From contig JAMPIQ010000002.1 of the NCBI GenBank assembly GCA_024699855.1, positions 5,518,001-5,582,000 of the forward strand: a stretch of DNA of 64,000 bases. The letters run 5' to 3'. A program made the position numbers and the translations under genes. Each line of letters begins with the position of its first letter. The stretch's first letter is position 1. This document shows positions 24,047 through 34,603 of this stretch, one piece after another. The notes below the pieces were generated by a model. That model was given only the letters and a program-made list of their open reading frames with translations, did not search any database and was not told the DNA's origin. The stretch is from Aphelenchoides besseyi. Its lineage: Eukaryota > Nematoda > Chromadorea > Rhabditida > Aphelenchoididae.

Positions 24047-24856
24047 TGTTTCAGAAGATCAGTAGACGAGTTGAAACGTCTGAAATTATCTCTATGATAT
24101 GATTCCAATGTAAAACAACTATCGAGCGGATATCAGCAATGAACAGCAACTAACATCAAAAACATCACGAGTTTTCGATTTGTATAAAAATAATCGAAAT
24201 TTGTCATAATTTCTCATAGAAGAGAATTGAAATCGATTGTGAAGTAAAGTAACAATATTCGATTATCTTCTAACGTCAATTTCGAAGTCTTAACCGGACT
24301 GGTTAATCGACTCAACAACAATGTTGACGGCCGAACAGACACGTGAACTTGACGGTCGTGGTGTTTGACTGCGCCCATCGAAAAGCGAATTCGGTTGCGG
24401 TTGAAAGCTTATTGTCTATAAAAACTTCGAATCTATTGTGAACATTTGTGTCTTGAATGTGTCTTAATCCTTAATTACAAATCTCCTGTTATGGCAGGAA
24501 GCATTACGACGTTTAATGAAAGAAAACAGAATAAGCGATTAAGAATTCTGGTCAATCTGTCACTATGGAAACTTAAGGCTCTGGTCAGTTGGTGGTCAGT
24601 GTCCGAAACGAAGCATCCGACACTCGTGTAGCACAAGATGGAAGTTAACAAACGGCAATTCCCAGCTTTCATGACAACTAATTACGAAAAGCTTACGCAC
24701 ATTATTAGCAACGATATTTCGTCCGTTTTCATTTCGCTTTGAATAAACCTCCGAATGGTTATGCAACGGAAAGATGTTGAACAGCTTTGTTGGCATCATT
24801 ATCGATTGCACACAAGTGCGGCCCGGCCAGTTGTCTCTACCTCACCTCCACGCTCA
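24047..24856. other. Divergent upstream region of SERINC and the SPATA7-like gene
   Basis: No gene supported. A TATAAAAA box on the plus strand lies at 24417-24424, about 430 bp before the proposed SPATA7-like start, and could serve a non-coding first exon. Confidence 0.35.
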
Positions 24857-26094
24857 ATGTGGAGTAGTCCAAAGAGTTCGTTTATGAAATTCTGATTTCA
24901 CTGTCATATTCTTTAGGCACATTCTATCGTCCGTTTGCTCTTCGTCCGAAGTCAGCCGACCAGTGTGTTGCCGCCAAACTAACAAGGTAAATTAATGAGT
25001 TGATGTTTAGGTGTCACTAGAGCTCAATTAGTTGCTTATTGAGTACTTTCAGACGTCGCGGTCGTGAAGAACTTGCCCATTTCTTGTCAACTAGACGAAC
25101 ATCACCCAACAGTCAGTTCGGATTCAATGCGTTTGCCCGTTCAAAAACCGTGTCTTCCGTTAATTTGAGTGAGCTGAATAGGCTCGAAGGTCGCTCCAAA
25201 CTTTTGAATTCGCGAGTCTATCAACCACCTCAACGAATTCATTTGCATTCGGGATCGACAAGTTCAACGTCAACTTCACAGCAATCTGCAGATTCTCCTT
25301 TTCCAAAACTGCCGTCCTCTCGTATAAATTGTCCGCTAATTAACCAAACAAAAACTCGTCGAGCACCCAACACTCCACATGATGGTCGTTATGTTGAATT
25401 CAAAGACCAAGTTCTAAGTGATATTATTCTTCGTGGTGTTTTCACTAATCGGTAAGCATCGGGTTTTCATTCCGACTGCATAATAATCCTTTAGAGTTAT
25501 TGAAGATTCATTTCAACGTGAAATCTCTCGACGTTCCGATTTGGATAAGGTAAGTAGGCAGATCTGCGCGAATGAGGAACTTTCTATTAGCGTGCTCTTT
25601 TGACCATTATGTCTGAAACGTTGGATGAATTGGGGATTAAGTCGAAAGCAAAAAGCCGTAAACCAGCACCTAATGTACGTTCAACACAAAAACATGTTAC
25701 CATTGCCGAACCTCAACGTTCGAAACGTCGCCTTGCTTCCGTTTCGTCCGGTTCACATACTCCGTCATCGTCTTCAAAGACTCATTCAACCGTTACCTCA
25801 AAAACGACAACTGAAAGTCGAAATGTACGATCAACAAAAGTTGGTGGAAAAGAAAAGCTGTCAAATCGACAGAATTCAACGACTAGCAGTAACGATTTCA
25901 ACTTGAACGCCTCTCCTCCTCAATCTGCTTCGTCTCTTTCGTCCGACATTGAAGAAATCGCTCGACGGCTCTCGAACACAATCGAGACTGCGGATGACTC
26001 GGAGAACGGTGAATTCGTTGACGATGCACAAACCGAATACTCGACCACAAGCAGTGAGTTGGAGCAAATAATAGAAAAGGCGAGAAGTAAATGA
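24857..26094 (+). CDS. SPATA7-like protein
   Basis: The start region is inferred: a possible first exon at 24857, then exons reading FYRPFALRPKSADQ, RRRGREELAHFLSTRR and a Ser-rich stretch. The diagnostic block is YVEFKDQVLSDIILRGVFTNRVIE, then FQREISRRSDLDK, then LLTIMSETLDELGI, spread over three exons. It resembles the SPATA7 core, which in mammals carries a D-I-L-x-x-G-x-F-T-N-R motif followed by an F-x-x-H-I block and a leucine-rich helix. The C-terminal 150 residues are Ser/Thr-rich and disordered. Mammalian SPATA7 works at the ciliary connecting cilium/transition zone and is a retinal disease gene; a role in ciliated sensory neurons would fit a nematode, by inference. Stop TGA is at 26092-26094. 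Confidence 0.5.
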
Positions 26095-26102
26095 TTAGCT
26101 TG

Positions 26103-26128
26103 TTTATTCAATTTCTGTTACAAATAAA
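26103..26128. terminator. Interlocked poly(A) signals of two convergent genes
   Basis: The 35 bp between the SPATA7-like stop (26094) and the LAMP-like stop (26130) hold AATAAA for the plus strand at 26123-26128 and AATAAA for the minus strand at 26108-26103. Cleavage 10-25 nt downstream of each would fall inside the coding region of the opposite gene. Confidence 0.6.
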
Positions 26129-26129
26129 A

Positions 26130-26982
26130 CTAAGATATAAAATTGTAAATCTCGCGACGTGACGGTTTTAATTGTCGACGTAAAGAATAACCAACCAATG
26201 TGCCAACTGAACTGATACCCAACACCACTCCCGAGAACACGGTCATTCGACTATCGAAGCTTTCGGCCAAAGTGCGACGACGCGTTCGCTCACAAACGTA
26301 AACTACTTCGAAGTCAACAAGATGATTGAGTTCAGCTTACCGTTGCTTCCAAATCCTGTGCCGGTGTTGAGCGGTTGAAAGTCGATTTCCGGTAGAAATT
26401 CGACAACAATATTCTGGAATTTGGAATGATAAAGCGTCACGTTCAAACGATCTTTGCAAATAAACTTCTGACGCAATGGTGCACTCACAACAACACTGTT
26501 GTTGGCCGACTGGAATTTGATCGTTTTGCCTAAAAGATTAAACCCATTATCGTCTTTGTTCGAAACTTACCATTGTAGCGCTCAACATACGTGATACGAT
26601 GTAACTGCCATCGCAGCTCATCGACCTGTTGTCCAAAGACGCGAACAAACGACTCACGAAACTCGAATCGTAGCATTTTTCTTCTGCCTGCCGTCGACCA
26701 ATCGGCCTGGAGTTGAGCGTGTTTTCGGACTTCGTTATGTAACGCGCAGTAGCCGGATAATCGAACATCTTTTAGTGTGAAGTCCGCTAGTTCAGTCGCA
26801 ATATCCGTTCCATTTAAGTTGAAATTGTACAGTCGAGCGTGAAAACGCAGTACAAGACACGGTTCATTCTGATCGTTAACAAGACCAAAGTCATTGGTTG
26901 ATGGGTTTTGAAATGATTCGAATTGTGTTTTTGCATTGACAGCAACTATACACAACAAGAAACTGAAGAAGAAGATGCACAT
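26130..26982 (-). CDS. LAMP-like lysosomal or vesicular membrane protein
   Basis: Starts MCIFFFSFLLCIVAVNA, a signal peptide. One luminal domain follows with four cysteines (EPC, SGYC, FIC and YVC), spacing that fits a single LAMP domain, including the strand pattern NNSVVVSAPLRQKFIC and NIVVEFLPEIDFQPL. A membrane helix (FSGVVLGISSVGTLVGYSL) and a short basic tail end the protein. The last intron acceptor is the AG after CGAAGT (giving VYVCERT), not the next AG, because only this keeps the fourth cysteine and the helix in frame. The tail ends IYNFIS and lacks the GYxxphi lysosomal signal at the usual place, so it may resemble UNC-46/BAD-LAMP rather than LMP-1. The next ORF extension upstream lacks ATG. 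Confidence 0.7.
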
Positions 26983-27305
26983 CACTTGAAGACAGACACT
27001 CAAGGTCCCAACTGTTTTCAACTGCCGTTTGCGAAGACGAAAAGCGCGCGTGTGATTTGCGGGTGTTTGATGTTAAGCCCTTGAGTAGGGCAATAAAATG
27101 GCCGATTTGAATGGGACGTCCATGCCTGCGGCATTCGGGTCCTTGACAAATACAAAGACAATAAATGGCTGAACCAAAGTTTATTGGGGCGTCGAGATCC
27201 GAAGTAAACAAATAGCAACAATTAAGATTATGTATTTACATAAAAAAGAAAACGAAGTTCAAAGTGGGAAAAATGGAGGTCTAAAAACAGTAACAAATTA
27301 ACACG

Positions 27306-29447
27306 TCAATGAAGTGACGTCGCTTTTCGCGTATCCGAGACCATTTGTACTTTTCCGGGTAATCGAAGTGGAGGTGCATTCTGAACGAACAACGGAGGTG
27401 GTGCAATGTAGGCCGTTCGAACGATGGGCGGGCGAATGTTGCCTCTTAGACGGAAAGCCTGGTTTGCTGGAAACAAATTGTATTCAACACAACCGCGATA
27501 TTTCGAGACTTACAATAATGTCGATGATCAATAATTTGTGGCGGTTTTTGAATTTTGGTCCCAATACCCACTGATTGGAAGTTCCTAAGATCACTAGAAC
27601 TCATGAATGGACGAACTCGTGCACACGATGGAACGTTGTTGGGATTGTGGCGTATTGACTTTGGTTGTTGATTAAACACAGCCGAACTAAAATAAAATCG
27701 ATTCGCTGCTTATTAGAAGGTAATAAACTAACCCGCTTAAAGAATCGGGTACAGAAACAACAGCCAAAGGTGAATTCGTGAGAGCACCGTTGAATCCATT
27801 GACTCGTAAAGTTTGAGGAGGTAAAGTAGCGTGCGGTTGTTTATCTAACGGAATTTCAGCGACCAAATCCAAACACTTTCGTTTTCTACACATTTCCTCC
27901 AGTTCGTGAAGTGGCAAATCTTCGTCGATTGTATACGACGGAATACCTTTGTAAACGGTAGGCGTGTTGGTTTGCTCAACAAAAAATGCCTCGTTGGGTA
28001 GTTTTTCATCTTCTGCCAATTGCCGATGAGGATTACGAGGTTTGCGAGTGATCTGCGGATAAGTTCGTAAAGCTGTGGAACGCATCTCGGGACCGTTATT
28101 CACTACCGAACTCAGATGACCGTTCGTTAAGCCGGTTGCTGGACGATTGGTCAATTTCCATGTTCCATTCAACGGCGTTCGACCAGACGTTAATGCAGGA
28201 CGCAAAGGATGTTGTCGATCAGAGTGATTTGGTAGCAAAGTACGGGCGCCGTTTTGCAACGGAACTGTTTCAACTGTGGGCTTGACGTACATACGACGAG
28301 CATGTTTTCGACACAGACGACCATCAGTTAGAAGACTTGGAGCTTTGCAAGCCGTGCATGAAACAAACAAATAGGTTTCGTTGGCCAAATGAGAATCTAA
28401 ATACGAATTATTGTCAAACGAAAAGCATCAAACTTACGTTCAATGCAATAATCGATCATTGGTATTCTTCGGCCCTTGCAGCGTCGTTCATTCATCGAAC
28501 TTTTCTCTTGCTCCACGACTGCATCACAAATCGATTGCAGAATATCCGCTGGAGAATCGGTGCTAGGGCTGTGATAGAAACTGGAGACAGGTTTCGAACT
28601 TGATTCACTATCGTGCACAAAATCACATCGACCTTCACCATTCGTATACTCTTCTGATTCCAACCATGAGTCCACATGAGCTTGACCGCGCAGTCCAGAC
28701 GATTCGACCAGTTGTTTTCGTCGAATTTTTTCCAGGAAATTAGACGTGTATTTGCTATACGGAGCATAAGACATGTCCGATTTTAGTCGAAGCAACTTCG
28801 CTCGTTCGCTCTCATCTTTCCCAACTAATTTGACTGCAAAAAAAGGAAACTCAATGGAAAGGAAGCCATAAACTTACACTTCTTTTTTTCTTCCAAAATT
28901 GACGGCTTTGTTTTGAGATGTTCAATGAACCGAATCCGCAACATTGCACGAATTTCTTGAACGTTTTCCAGCATGCGACCCAACGCTGCATCATGTTGCC
29001 TTACGATTTCTTTTTCCGTCAGAAATCCGGCGTTGCGCAACGGATTTTCGTCATCGTAAGCCCACGAATCGGAGCACGACGGCTCGAACACGTGCGGTGG
29101 AGCGGACGGTTTGGACGCGTCGTAAGGATCTTCGCTGAAAATTCGGGAATAGAAGAAGTTGGCCGATGGAAATCAACTTACATTGGAGTTAAATGCGGCG
29201 GTATTTTAAAGTCTGGATCCAACGCCCGTTTTGAAACGTTTGCATGTGCTTTAACTGTTTCAATGAACGTACTGTGCTAAAACCCACGATTCAAAACCTC
29301 CCACAAGATACTAGCGAACCTTATCGCAAAAAATAACTTCATCCTTGGCGGGCTTTGCGCTGGTGGACGGCGCTGAGGAGTTCAACAAATTGTTACATTG
29401 TAGAAAAAGCCCCGAAACATACTGACATCGAGAGGGCATGCTGACAT
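27306..29447 (-). CDS. KANSL2-like subunit of the NSL histone acetyltransferase complex
   Basis: About eight exons, all in phase. The N-terminal part has EVIFCDKHS and a block DDENPLRNAGFLTEKEIV that matches the KANSL2/INO80D DDPLRxAGxxTxEEV region and its following helix. The middle contains a C3Hc3H zinc finger split by an intron: RRCKGRRIPMIDYCIEH, then FVSCTAC and GRLCRKHARR. The rest is disordered, with a Pro-rich C-terminus ending KATSLH. KANSL2 is a nuclear subunit of the KAT8/MOF NSL complex that acetylates histone H4 at promoters; INO80D, of the chromatin remodeller, shares the same finger and is the alternative. The first exon is only 25 nt and ends in phase 1, joining MSACPLDV to TPSTSAK. 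It is divergent from NAXD. Confidence 0.78.
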
Positions 29448-30527
29448 CCCTTCACCTGCAAAATTACAACCGTGAATCAATGCGAATCACGCGCTTCGAA
29501 AGCCGCTGACGTCACGAGTCGTTTACGATCAATCGTTTTGGGAGCGAATTTTGTTTGTTGATTTCGAACTCATTTGTTGTTCTCTGATAATGAGAGGATT
29601 CGTGTTTTCGATAGTTACGGACCATTTCGAGATCTTAGATTGCAAAGCGGAAGTCTACTGTTGGGAGAAAATGCAGTTGGTGAAGTTCGAAAAATCGTTT
29701 ATGCCAAAATCGAACCTTCACGTTCTCATCCCTAAGATGATGAAATCGGCGGGAGAAAAGCGAATTGAAAGTCCCCGAAAACGCGGCGAAAGAAAAACGT
29801 CCGGTCGGACGGAGCGAAGAACGGCCGGCTGGCTGACACGGAACGCTGCACAACAACCGACTGCTGTGGACGACAAGAGACGACCATAGAGCGCGCTTGG
29901 TCGTCCCGTCAAACACAAAAAAACTCCCCAAGAGCATTGGTTCGCGTGCTGACAGCACTAAAATTTCCAAACTTGCCGAAGGTTTCACGAGACAACCGAA
30001 CTGAAGAAGCAAACGTTGAGGAACGTTCGCCCTCCTACCGTTCTCCGCTTTCCATACGCTCTTTTTATTTTGTGCCTACGACTGGCGGGTTCGAAAACGC
30101 GCTTCTTTCTTTCTCCCGCCATACGACGTGGGAAAGCGAAGAGAAAAACTCGAAGGTCGACTGGGCTGACAGACGCTCCATCCTCAGCTGCACTCACGAT
30201 TGGCCTTGCAAGCGCACTGAAGAGCGGGAAAACAGACGACCAGAGCAACGAAAAAAGAGCGAACTGACAGAGAAGCTATACAGCGAGCGAAGGCATAAAA
30301 GTCGGTGATGAGGAATGTGCAAAAGCAAACGGAAGAGTAGAGAAGAACCTTCAGATCGCTTGCTGTCTCTTCACTCGCTTTTATGGCGCGAAGGAGAAAA
30401 ATTGCGAGCGATAAAATGATTCCAGCCAAGATCCCTAGTTCGTTTCAACAGCAAATAACAGAAATGTAAACACAATGAAATTTTGTCGTTAGAAAACAAC
30501 AGAAATTAGTTTCCTTAAATTTTCAAA
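29448..30527. other. GC-rich divergent promoter region
   Basis: Between KANSL2-like (minus) and NAXD (plus). Roughly 29750-30300 is much richer in G+C and CpG (over 50% in several lines) than the flanking exons, and carries overlapping open frames of 80 to 125 codons on both strands without motifs. I read it as a shared promoter or enhancer island rather than coding sequence. Confidence 0.4.
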
Positions 30528-31688
30528 ATGTCAACACAAATTCGAAAAGTTTTCGAACTATTTCCGAAGGTAGTTGACAGAAGCTATTGCGTTTAAATTA
30601 CTTTCGTTTAGTTGGGTCCGCAGTTGAAGAAGGGCGAATGTGGAAGAATAGCGGTAGTTGGTGGTGCTCCAGGTATTTCGATTGAATGTGAATGATTAGA
30701 AGGTTTAATTTTAGAATACACCGGTGCTCCATACTTCTCCTCACTGGCTCCAATGAAAATTGTAAGCAACACATTCCATGCTTTCTATTGTCTCAGTTCT
30801 GTTACAGGGTGCTGATCTGAGTTATCTATTTGCTCCAGAACAAGCGGCACAAGTGATTAAGACCTATTCTCCAGAGCTCATTGTCTTTCCCGAGCAATCC
30901 TTTGAGAAAGTTCAAGCGGTTATCAATCGAATCGACGGTTTGGTCATTGGACCGGGGCTTGGACGAGAGAAAGAACGTTTGGTGCCACTGATTAAGAGTT
31001 TACTCAAATGCTCGAAAGAACGAGATGAGTTGGGTGTCGTGATTGATGCGGTTGGTATATTTTCATTTGTATTCTTAAGTTTGGATTTAGGACGGCCTTT
31101 TTCTCGTCGCTGATTGTTTGGAGGAATTGCAAGGATGTAAATGTGTGATTCTGACACCAAATTATCGAGAGTTTCTTCGCTTGTACGAAACCGTTTTCCC
31201 AGAAAAGAAATTGGAAGGCGAAGCAACCGAAGAGCATGTGAAGGAATTGGCTTTACGCTTGGGAGTGAACATTCTGAGAAAGGGAGAGAAGGACATTATC
31301 ACCGATGGAAATAAAGGTAAGATTCACATAACAATATAACTTACTTTTCGATCCAGTGGAAATTGGTGAAATGCACGGTACGGATCGACGATGTGGTGGT
31401 CAAGGCGATTTGCTGAGCGGTGCAATTGCCCTTTTCATTTATTGGTCCAAACTGAAAGACAAATCAAAGACCCTCGAAACAACTCACATTCTGAATGGTG
31501 CTCGTTGTGCCAGCGATTTCATTCGTTTCACTTCCGCCTACACTTTCGACAAAATTGGTCGTTCAATGAATGCTGCCGATATCCTGGGTAATTTCATTAT
31601 CAACCAGCAATTTACCAAAGCACTTCCTTCAGAAAACATTCGATATGTAGTCCAAGAATACGATAAGCCTTTGCAATCGAGCATTTGA
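30528..31688 (+). CDS. NAXD: ATP-dependent (S)-NAD(P)H-hydrate dehydratase
   Basis: Six or seven exons, starting MSTQIRKVFELFP. Family blocks in order: RIAVVGGAPEYTGAPYFS, LIVFPE, GLVIGPGLGR, VVIDADGLFLV (restored by removing the intron after GATGCG), ILTPNYREF, and the catalytic GTDRRCGGQGDLLSGAI, the ribokinase-type anion hole with its aspartate. The enzyme repairs hydrated NADH and NADPH using ATP and works with NAXE epimerase, in cytosol and mitochondria; no strong targeting peptide is visible here. Length about 315 residues fits the family. SNAPC3 follows 189 bp downstream on the same strand. Poly(A) signal AATAAA is at 31749-31754. Confidence 0.93.
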
Positions 31689-31877
31689 ATGCTCTCTCTA
31701 AACGGGTACTTCAATCACGTGTTTGTAGACGACTTGTATTTATGCTCGAATAAACGACAATCAAAGGAGTTTGTGGTTAAGAAATTACAACACAAACGCA
31801 AAGTAAAAATCGATAGCAAAGATTCTGCTTCCAAAGAAAACAAAGAGGTTTAGCAGAAGCGAAGTTTGTTGTTGAAA

Positions 31878-33358
31878 ATGTCTTTCGAAGAGGTTTACGT
31901 TCCGAAGAAGTTGCCTTATGTTTCACCACCGATTGTTCTGTCAAAATTCCTATCACAGGCGTGGCAAGCCGACGCCGAATTTCGCGAGTTCTTCGGACAA
32001 AATGAAAAAGAATACAAAGTCAACGAACAAAATTCGGCGGTTGAGAACATCGAGGAAAATGCTCGCAAATCGTTTACCGTCTTCATGGAGAAGAACTCCA
32101 TGGAGTCGCCCATTGAAGTAATTGAAGAAGTTGAGTAAGTTGTTAGCACCTATTTCCTATCTTCGATCTTTCAGCACTTCACTAGCCGAAATCATCAATC
32201 GGTTTCCAATCGTCGACTATGAACCCGCTTATCCGCCGAAGAACAGTCGACTTTCAACTCATCAGTTCGTTTCTTTTTGATGAGTTGCAGTTGAAAGACA
32301 CGTTTCAGAGTACTCGATGACATTCGAAAAACTTCCAAATCTCAGAAGAATAAGAAGGATTACGTTACACGTGGTCGATACTTCAAATACCGGGAATCGG
32401 TAAGATTTATTGACGAATAACGCGGCTATTTTTTAAAGGAGTTGCAAAGGCCGTTGAAACCTAAACATGTGATGCCACAAAAAGACATCGTTTTAACCGT
32501 CCATTTGCTTCGTCCGAATACCATATTGAACGATACGATTGTCAGCCACAATGACTATCGAACTTTATGCGAAGTGCGATTTCGGATTCGTGGGCAAATG
32601 TCATTGGCAAAATTGAAATCAAAAATTTTCTGTCAAGCGGATTTCTGGTGCGGAATAAAACACACGGAGGATGCTTCCGATCAGTCGAATTACTTTATGG
32701 TCAGTTTTTAGTTTAAGAGTTTTTATTTCTTGTTTAGAACAAATTCCCATCGTCTTTTATGTTCATTCATGACACTTTCTACGTCGACCAATCGCATCCG
32801 AACTCTCAAGACATCACCGTGTAAGCTCTCTACGACACCCTTTGTTCATATCTCTTCTGTTTAGACCCGTTCGTGAATTTATGCAACGCAAAGACTGCTT
32901 CAGAGAGTTTTACGTCAAAGATCTTAATGAGACAAAAGTCGTGGACTTGAAACTACGTCTCGGACATCCGTATTTGTATCTGCATCAAGGTCATTGCGAG
33001 CACTTGATGATTTTCACCGATCTCCGTCTTCTGCATGCAAACGACTCTCAGGACATGAACAGCTATCCAGTTCGAGTTTATGATCGAATTCCTGCAACGG
33101 CTTGTGTCACTTGCAAAGAAGAGAATGCTGCGTAAGTGGTCATTTTAACTGCTGATTGAAATCCTGTTTAGATACGTAATAACCGAAAGTGATCGCATGC
33201 CAACAAACCCAGCTTTTATGTAAGGTTTCAAAGAATATTAAGTCGTAGTAACCATTTTCAGGTGTCAAAAGTGTTTCAAAAGTTTTCACTTTGATCATCA
33301 AACGGAAATTGGCGAATTTACGGCTTACCATTTCATCGATCGTGGTGGTTTAGAATAG
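31878..33358 (+). CDS. SNAPC3: snRNA-activating protein complex subunit 3 (SNAP50)
   Basis: Starts MSFEEVYVPKKLPY. Seven or eight short exons lead to the conserved C-terminal region: PSSFMFIHDTFYVD, GHPYLYLHQGHCEHLMIFTDLRL, a zinc-binding CVTC with a later CQKCFKSFHFD, and GEFTAYHFID near the end. These match the SNAPC3 core, including HQGDCEH. The protein is the DNA-contacting subunit of the complex that recognises the proximal sequence element of snRNA genes for RNA polymerases II and III. Stop TAG is at 33356-33358. It follows NAXD closely on the same strand, compatible with shared transcription. Confidence 0.92.
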
Positions 33359-33706
33359 TCGAATTACTCGTTCTGTTTTCTATACATAAACTATGAGAAA
33401 CAAGTTTTGAAAGTTGATCAACCTAGGCTGATACCATACTTAGACTTGAGTTTTTGCATTGAGTTTATGAAAAAGATAAAACGATTAAGATTGATGGTCA
33501 TTAGCCCGAACGTCGTTTGGCGATAATCCAAGTAGGTTCGCAGTGACAAGTGAAACTTATGCGTTCTATCTGAAAATAACTGATTAAACAACTTCAATCG
33601 TTTCATTTTACTTCACGACTATAAGAAACGGCTTTTGTTGCAAAATCACGAAGTGTTCCACAATCCAGAGTTTCTTTGATGTTAAAACGAAGCGAAAAGT
33701 GACCAT
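33359..33706. other. Space between convergent genes
   Basis: 3' flanks of SNAPC3 and of the minus-strand Ser/Thr-rich gene. No gene or distinct signal seen. Confidence 0.35.
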
Positions 33707-34469
33707 CTATGTTGCTAAAACAAACGATTTATTTTTGAGAAATTTCTGTGAAACATACGCAGCTTCTTCTGAGTAATCACCGAACGATGCCAATTTCCGT
33801 TGAGCATAAGCTTCCAACAATTGGATCTAAAATACTTGCTATTAAACATTAAAGTACTGAAATTACCTGCTGGTGTAATTGATCTAGATCAACACCTACT
33901 TGACTTTCACTATACTGCTTTAAGGTGATTGCCGTAACCGTAGCCGATTTGCAAACATTAGAAGGTCCGTTTAATGAAGTGCCTGCTAAAAGTCTTAGGG
34001 CTTCGGATCGTATATCGGCAGGCGCAGATGTTGAAGGTGTTTGAGTTGATGTGCTTATTGGCAAATCAACGAACTCACCATCTTCTGCTGATCCTCCGTT
34101 GAGCATTTCTGTAGGCAAATCAGTTGATATGTCCGAACTATTGGTTGAATTTTGCGAATTCAACAACTCATCTGTTGTACTTGAAATTGAAGGTGTTGAT
34201 GCGGTAGGTCGGGCACTTGTTTGGGTTAGTGGACCAGCAATTAAAGTAGATACTGGTGCAATTGTTGGAATGCGAAGTAATTCAAAAAGATTTGGTGGAG
34301 CAACAAGCGGTTGATCGGCGAGTACCAACGAAGAAACGGGTGGATCAGCAGCAATCAACGGGACACGAGTGTCACGAAGTTGAGTTGTAACCAAGGGTGC
34401 TGGTTGACATGCAAAAGTTACAAGAGAAACCGAAAGGATTAAGTAGAAGGTGGTTACAAGACACGACAT
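33707..34469 (-). CDS. Secreted Ser/Thr/Pro-rich protein of unknown function
   Basis: Two exons give about 240 residues. MSCLVTTFYLILSVSLVTFA is a clear signal peptide. The middle is rich in Thr, Ser and Pro with several Asn glycosylation sites and acidic patches, and contains near-repeats such as PLVTTQ and PLTQTSAR. The final exon encodes a more ordered helix-like end (QLLEAYAQRKLASFGDY) and stops after SFVLAT. There is no membrane helix besides the signal. I recognise no family; an extracellular coat, cuticle or glandular product is plausible. A TATAAAAT box lies about 50 bp upstream. Confidence 0.65.
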
Positions 34470-34517
34470 GACAGTTAAACTCCGAAGAAAATGAAAATAA
34501 ACGGCGGCAGACTTTTG

Positions 34518-34525
34518 ATTTTATA
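34518..34525 (-). promoter_or_regulatory. TATA box of the Ser/Thr-rich secreted gene
   Basis: TATAAAAT on the minus strand lies 49 bp before the ATG at 34469, leaving room for a short 5' UTR. It also lies between the mucin-like gene stop (34604) and its minus-strand AATAAA at 34574-34569, so the two minus-strand genes appear to be separate transcription units. Confidence 0.5.
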
Positions 34526-34603
34526 GCCACAAATCGAACAAACAATGACGAATGATAACGATTTCTTATTTATTTCAAACGGATAAAACTACACGGCTAT
34601 GAA

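Noticed and set aside
29551..30308. Long overlapping frames on both strands
   Set aside because: Explained by high G+C, which removes stop codons; no motifs.
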